NCBI GenBank assembly: GCA_002361875.1 | Contig: DERX01000060.1 | Coordinates: forward strand, 488 to 7,079 | Source: Ruminococcaceae bacterium UBA3329 | GTDB lineage: Bacteria; Bacillota; Clostridia; Oscillospirales; Acutalibacteraceae | Length of the DNA stretch: 6,592 bases | Direction: 5' to 3' | Shown: positions 4,018 through 6,592 of the stretch, one piece after another | Layout: the number at the start of each line of letters is the position of its first letter | Numbering within the stretch: position 1 is the stretch's first letter | Program-made: the position numbers and the translations under genes | Notes under the pieces: generated by a model | What the model saw: the letters and a program-made list of their open reading frames with translations, nothing else | Databases searched by the model: none | What the model was told of the DNA's origin: nothing

Positions 4018-5976
4018 ATGAAAGCAAAAATGAAATGGCACAAGCTGTTGAGCTTGCTCCTCGCCCTTGTGATGCTGCTCTCGCTGCTCCCCACCATGGT
4101 GCTGGCGGCATCTCCGGATGCAAGCAATGTTTATGTTGACGGAGGTAAAAGCTTTTACAATAACAGACTTTATTACAAAAAAGGCGATCAGGACAAGAAT
4201 TTCACCGGCAACGAAGGCGACTACATCGCCCACTATAATCCCGCCACCGGTACGCTGACGCTGAACGGCTACAGCGGCGGGAGCATCTCGGTGGGCGGAG
4301 TCGGTCGTACTGATATTACCGTCGTACTGAAGGGCACGAATATCATCGATGGTAGCCTTACAAATGAGGTGGGCGGCGATATCACCGTTACATCCAGCGA
4401 CGGTGGCACACTCTCTATTAGCAAAACAACAAGCGGCTCCAATCCCGCAATCGGCATCGAGACCGGTTTATCTGCCAGCTATACCACCGGCAATGTGACG
4501 ATCAAGGGCGATGCTAAAGTGACTATCAACATGACGCACAATGGCACAAAAGGCTACGATAACGCATACGGCATTTTCGCAAAGGAAAACATCACCATCT
4601 CCGAAAATGCTTCTGTGGACATCACCTGTGCTACGCCAAACAATACGACAGGCGGTGGTAACTGCAACGGTCTGTATGCAGCTAAAGATGTGACCATCGA
4701 CACCAACGGCACGATTAAGATCGACGTGACAAACGCCGGTAAGGATAAGGATAATGGATACAGCTACGGTGTTTATCATATGAGAACTGCGACCTTGACC
4801 AAGGTTGGCAATATGGAGGTCCAGTGGAAAAAAGAAGGCAACAGTACCCGCTACTCCGGCGGTGCCTTCACCAAAGGAGCGACCTTCAGCGACACAGACC
4901 ATGCAATCAATGAGGATACAACCAACTGCTACGCCTCTTACCGCAAGGGCACACCCTATACGGTGACGGTCGAGAATGGCACGGTCACCGGTCCCGGCGT
5001 CAAGTACGAAAATGGCAGCGGATATTTCCTTGCGGGTGACAAGGTGAACATCACGCCCGCCATCAAGAAAAGTTGGGGTGATCAGGAAATTCCCTTCAAG
5101 GAGTGGACTTCTTCGGATGTGACGCTCGACAAATCGGCTACCACGGCGAGCAACTTCTTCACCGTTCCCGGCAAGGATGTCACCGTGACGGCGAAGCACA
5201 GTCCCTTTGTCGGAACGCCGACCTTCACGCCCACCGGCACGACCGGCACCCAAGGAACACTCACTTTCAAAACGGTGGTAAAGGCGGATGACGCATATGA
5301 GGGTTTCAGACTGGTGAAAGAGGGGGATGAGAACAATGAGAGTAGTTACATCTCTATCAGATCAGATACGACCTCCACATCCAGCCCGTATGAGTACAGC
5401 CATAGAACAAGTATTTATGACCTAGATGAGGGCAATTACTATGTCGTAGCGTATCTGAATAATCACTATTATCTGGGCGAGAAGGTCACGGTGAACTACA
5501 CCGTCCCGCCCACGACCTACACCGTTTCCGGCACGGCAACGAGCTTTAACAGCGACACCGACGATGTGACCATTCAGCTCATTGAGAGCGGCGCATCCGA
5601 GGCGGCCTATGAAGCTGTCGTACATGGTAACACCGCCAGCTACTCCATCGCAAATGTTCTTCCCGGCACCTACACTATGAAGGTAATGAAGAAAAACCAC
5701 GCCACCCGCGAGTACACCGTTACGGTGGGCGATAAGAATGTGATTCAAAATGTTGATCTCTGTATGCTGGGCGATATTAACGGCGACGGTGAGGTTAACT
5801 CAAATGACTATGCAATGCTTAGAAATTACGTTCAGTGTCGCAGCACATTGACAGAAGAACAGAAAAAAATAGCCGATATTAACGGCGACGGCGCAGTTGA
5901 CGCATTTGACGCAATTCAACTTGACCTCTACTTAAACGGCGTTGTTGATATAAACGGAAAATATAACACAAAATGA
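4018..5976 (+). CDS. Secreted modular beta-helix protein with C-terminal type I dockerin
   Basis: This 652-residue protein starts with a Sec signal peptide (KMKWHK, hydrophobic core 10-29, cleavage likely after Ala30 or Ala31). Residues about 70-260 are Thr/Asn/Gly-rich and carry a recurring pattern of a G-[ILV]-[FY]-A-like turn followed by a [DN]-[VI]-T-I strand at about 33-residue spacing, suggesting a right-handed beta-helix, as in pectate-lyase-like or carbohydrate-binding folds. Residues 313-395 look like a divergent InlB-type B repeat (YTVTVENGTVTG..., ending FTVPGKDVTVTAKHS). About 396-497 is another beta-rich module. Residues 500-580 resemble a carboxypeptidase-regulatory-like sandwich. 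A two-repeat dockerin follows (584-645). No catalytic motif is visible, so an adhesive, structural or glycan-binding role on a cellulosome-like complex is inferred. AAGGAGG (4004-4010), seven bases before the ATG, fixes the start. Codon use changes near 5758. Confidence 0.88.
   Translation: MKAKMKWHKLLSLLLALVMLLSLLPTMVLAASPDASNVYVDGGKSFYNNRLYYKKGDQDKNFTGNEGDYIAHYNPATGTLTLNGYSGGSISVGGVGRTDITVVLKGTNIIDGSLTNEVGGDITVTSSDGGTLSISKTTSGSNPAIGIETGLSASYTTGNVTIKGDAKVTINMTHNGTKGYDNAYGIFAKENITISENASVDITCATPNNTTGGGNCNGLYAAKDVTIDTNGTIKIDVTNAGKDKDNGYSYGVYHMRTATLTKVGNMEVQWKKEGNSTRYSGGAFTKGATFSDTDHAINEDTTNCYASYRKGTPYTVTVENGTVTGPGVKYENGSGYFLAGDKVNITPAIKKSWGDQEIPFKEWTSSDVTLDKSATTASNFFTVPGKDVTVTAKHSPFVGTPTFTPTGTTGTQGTLTFKTVVKADDAYEGFRLVKEGDENNESSYISIRSDTTSTSSPYEYSHRTSIYDLDEGNYYVVAYLNNHYYLGEKVTVNYTVPPTTYTVSGTATSFNSDTDDVTIQLIESGASEAAYEAVVHGNTASYSIANVLPGTYTMKVMKKNHATREYTVTVGDKNVIQNVDLCMLGDINGDGEVNSNDYAMLRNYVQCRSTLTEEQKKIADINGDGAVDAFDAIQLDLYLNGVVDINGKYNTK
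5767..5952 (+). other. Type I dockerin domain within the secreted protein
   Basis: Two calcium-binding F-hand repeats are visible: DINGDGEVNSND (residues 586-597, ligands D586, N588, D590, N594, D597) and DINGDGAVDAFD (620-631, ligands D620, N622, D624, D628, D631), joined by a helix and linker. Dockerins bind cohesins on scaffoldins. The residues at loop positions 10-11, which guide cohesin choice in known type I dockerins, are Ser-Asn in the first repeat and Ala-Phe in the second, so the two halves differ. Confidence 0.93.
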
Positions 5977-5997
5977 AGGAGCTGTAAAAAAACAGCC

Positions 5998-6044
5998 AAA
6001 AAAAATCCGAGATTCGCAATTGAAGTGAGTCTCGGATTTTTTTT
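5998..6044 (+). terminator. Intrinsic terminator of the dockerin gene
   Basis: ATCCGAGA (6005-6012) pairs with TCTCGGAT (6030-6037). The stem continues inward through five more pairs, two of them G-T, to a seven-base loop (6018-6024), and is followed by a T-run to 6044. The A-run in front can pair with the T-run. It begins 21 bp after the stop codon. Confidence 0.92.
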
Positions 6045-6082
6045 ACGGGCAAACCCGCAGGACTTCCGCTTTGTAGCATAAG

Positions 6083-6128
6083 AAAAAAGGGTACGGTGTA
6101 ACCCATTTTACTGAGTTATACCGTACCC
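6083..6128 (-). terminator. Intrinsic terminator of the minus-strand SCP2-like gene
   Basis: GGGTACGGTGTAA (6089-6101) pairs with TTATACCGTACCC (6116-6128) with a single G-T pair. On the minus strand the hairpin is followed by six T residues (complement of A 6083-6088), so it is oriented to stop transcription from the gene at 6185-6508. No T-run follows on the plus strand. Confidence 0.88.
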
Positions 6129-6184
6129 CACATAAAAACTTCCTTATCCGGCGTTGCCAAAAGTCCGCCTCGTTTTTTGAAAAA

Positions 6185-6508
6185 TTATTTCGCCAAATTG
6201 ATAACCGTAAGCACTGCGCCTGCATCGCCGTCAATTACAACCTTACCCTTATTGTATGCTTCAACGGGGTCAAGCTTGCCGTCAAGAAGCTTTAAAAGGT
6301 TAGTGGGGTTAACGGTAACAAGAGCGTTTCTGTCGTGGTAGTCATAAGGCTCAACATTAACACTATGGTCTTTAACCTCGATATAGAAAATACCGTTTGT
6401 GTTTTTACCCTCAAGGTTAATCTGCAAAGCAACAACACCGTCAATCTTTGATGCATCAGCTTCTGCAAATTTTTCCTTTACTTTAGAAACAACCTGCTCA
6501 TATGTCAT
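6185..6508 (-). CDS. Free-standing SCP2-like sterol/lipid-binding domain protein
   Basis: This 107-residue protein consists of a single SCP2 (sterol carrier protein 2) domain: an N-terminal helix (MTYEQVVSKVKEKFAEAD), beta-strands (GVVALQINLEGKNTNGIFYIEVKDHSVNVEPY, starting at residue 24), the NALVTVNPTNLLKLLDGKLDPVEAYNKGKVVIDGD region (starting at residue 61) and a short C-terminal helix (97-107). The turn at KGKVVIDGD is the usual family signature. Such domains bind fatty acyl or other lipid ligands in a hydrophobic tunnel; in anaerobic Firmicutes the physiological ligand is unknown, and sterol binding is not implied. There is no signal peptide, so it is cytoplasmic. It is convergent with the dockerin gene and has its own promoter and terminator, so it is a single-gene unit. 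The ATG at 6508 is preferred to the GTG at 6517 because of the ribosome binding site. Confidence 0.88.
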   Translation of the reverse strand: MTYEQVVSKVKEKFAEADASKIDGVVALQINLEGKNTNGIFYIEVKDHSVNVEPYDYHDRNALVTVNPTNLLKLLDGKLDPVEAYNKGKVVIDGDAGAVLTVINLAK

Positions 6509-6513
6509 TGAAA

Positions 6514-6521
6514 TCACTTCC
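6514..6521 (-). promoter_or_regulatory. Ribosome binding site that sets the SCP2-like start
   Basis: On the minus strand GGAAGTGA (7 of 8 matches to GGAGGTGA) lies five bases before the ATG at 6508. The in-frame GTG at 6517 is inside this site, so it is unlikely to be the start. Confidence 0.75.
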
Positions 6522-6536
6522 GTTCATTTTTTTATT

Positions 6537-6565
6537 AGTTTACCACAATTTAATTCTATTTGCAA
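6537..6565 (-). promoter_or_regulatory. Sigma-A-type promoter of the SCP2-like gene
   Basis: On the minus strand TTGCAA (6565-6560) and TAAACT (6542-6537) are separated by 17 bases, giving a start near 6530 and a leader of about 20 bases. Confidence 0.65.
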
Positions 6566-6592
6566 ATTTATAAATATCAAAAATCAGGTTAA

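Noticed and set aside
4468..5253. A 261-codon minus-strand open frame inside the dockerin gene
   Set aside because: It is antisense to a protein with signal peptide and domains; the long frame follows from the G+C-rich, repetitive coding strand.

Overview
The window looks like chromosomal DNA of a low-to-moderate G+C Gram-positive anaerobe of the Clostridia, most likely near the Ruminococcaceae/Oscillospiraceae. The pointers are strong AAGGAGG-type ribosome binding sites, a secreted protein ending in a type I dockerin, a membrane-bound LuxR-type regulator, and stem-loop-rich intergenic repeats. No rRNA or tRNA gene is present, so this placement is inference from gene content.

Layout. (1) 50-2305 is a compact plus-strand housekeeping operon: tsaE and tsaB (tRNA t6A modification), rpiB (ribose-5-phosphate isomerase B) and upp (uracil phosphoribosyltransferase). 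It is closed by a strong intrinsic terminator at 2319-2359. (2) 2360-2730 is non-coding. It holds a long perfect inverted repeat, a palindrome whose right arm is expanded into three tandem 10-mers, and directly after these a good promoter. (3) 2745-3662 encodes a one-component regulator with seven predicted membrane helices and a C-terminal LuxR helix-turn-helix. (4) 3684-3844 is an array of hairpin-forming repeats, followed by an intrinsic terminator at 3857-3885, three spaced ATCACCCC direct repeats and another promoter. (5) 4018-5976 encodes a 652-residue secreted, probably beta-helical, modular protein with a C-terminal dockerin. (6) After two convergent terminators, a minus-strand gene (6185-6508) encodes a free-standing SCP2-like lipid-binding protein.

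How the genes fit together. The first four genes serve translation fidelity, pentose phosphate and pyrimidine salvage; rpiB and upp both feed the ribose-phosphate/PRPP/UMP node. The regulator and the dockerin protein each have their own promoter and look like an accessory unit for sensing and extracellular assembly or adhesion, but no regulatory link between them can be shown from sequence. The dockerin gene is compositionally mosaic: its body favours ACC/ATC codons, while the dockerin tail uses only ACA for Thr and ATT/ATA for Ile, as if a dockerin had been joined to a body of other origin.

No clear new multi-gene system is visible. The most unusual items are the tandem 10-mers just upstream of the regulator promoter, the hairpin repeat array and the mosaic dockerin gene.
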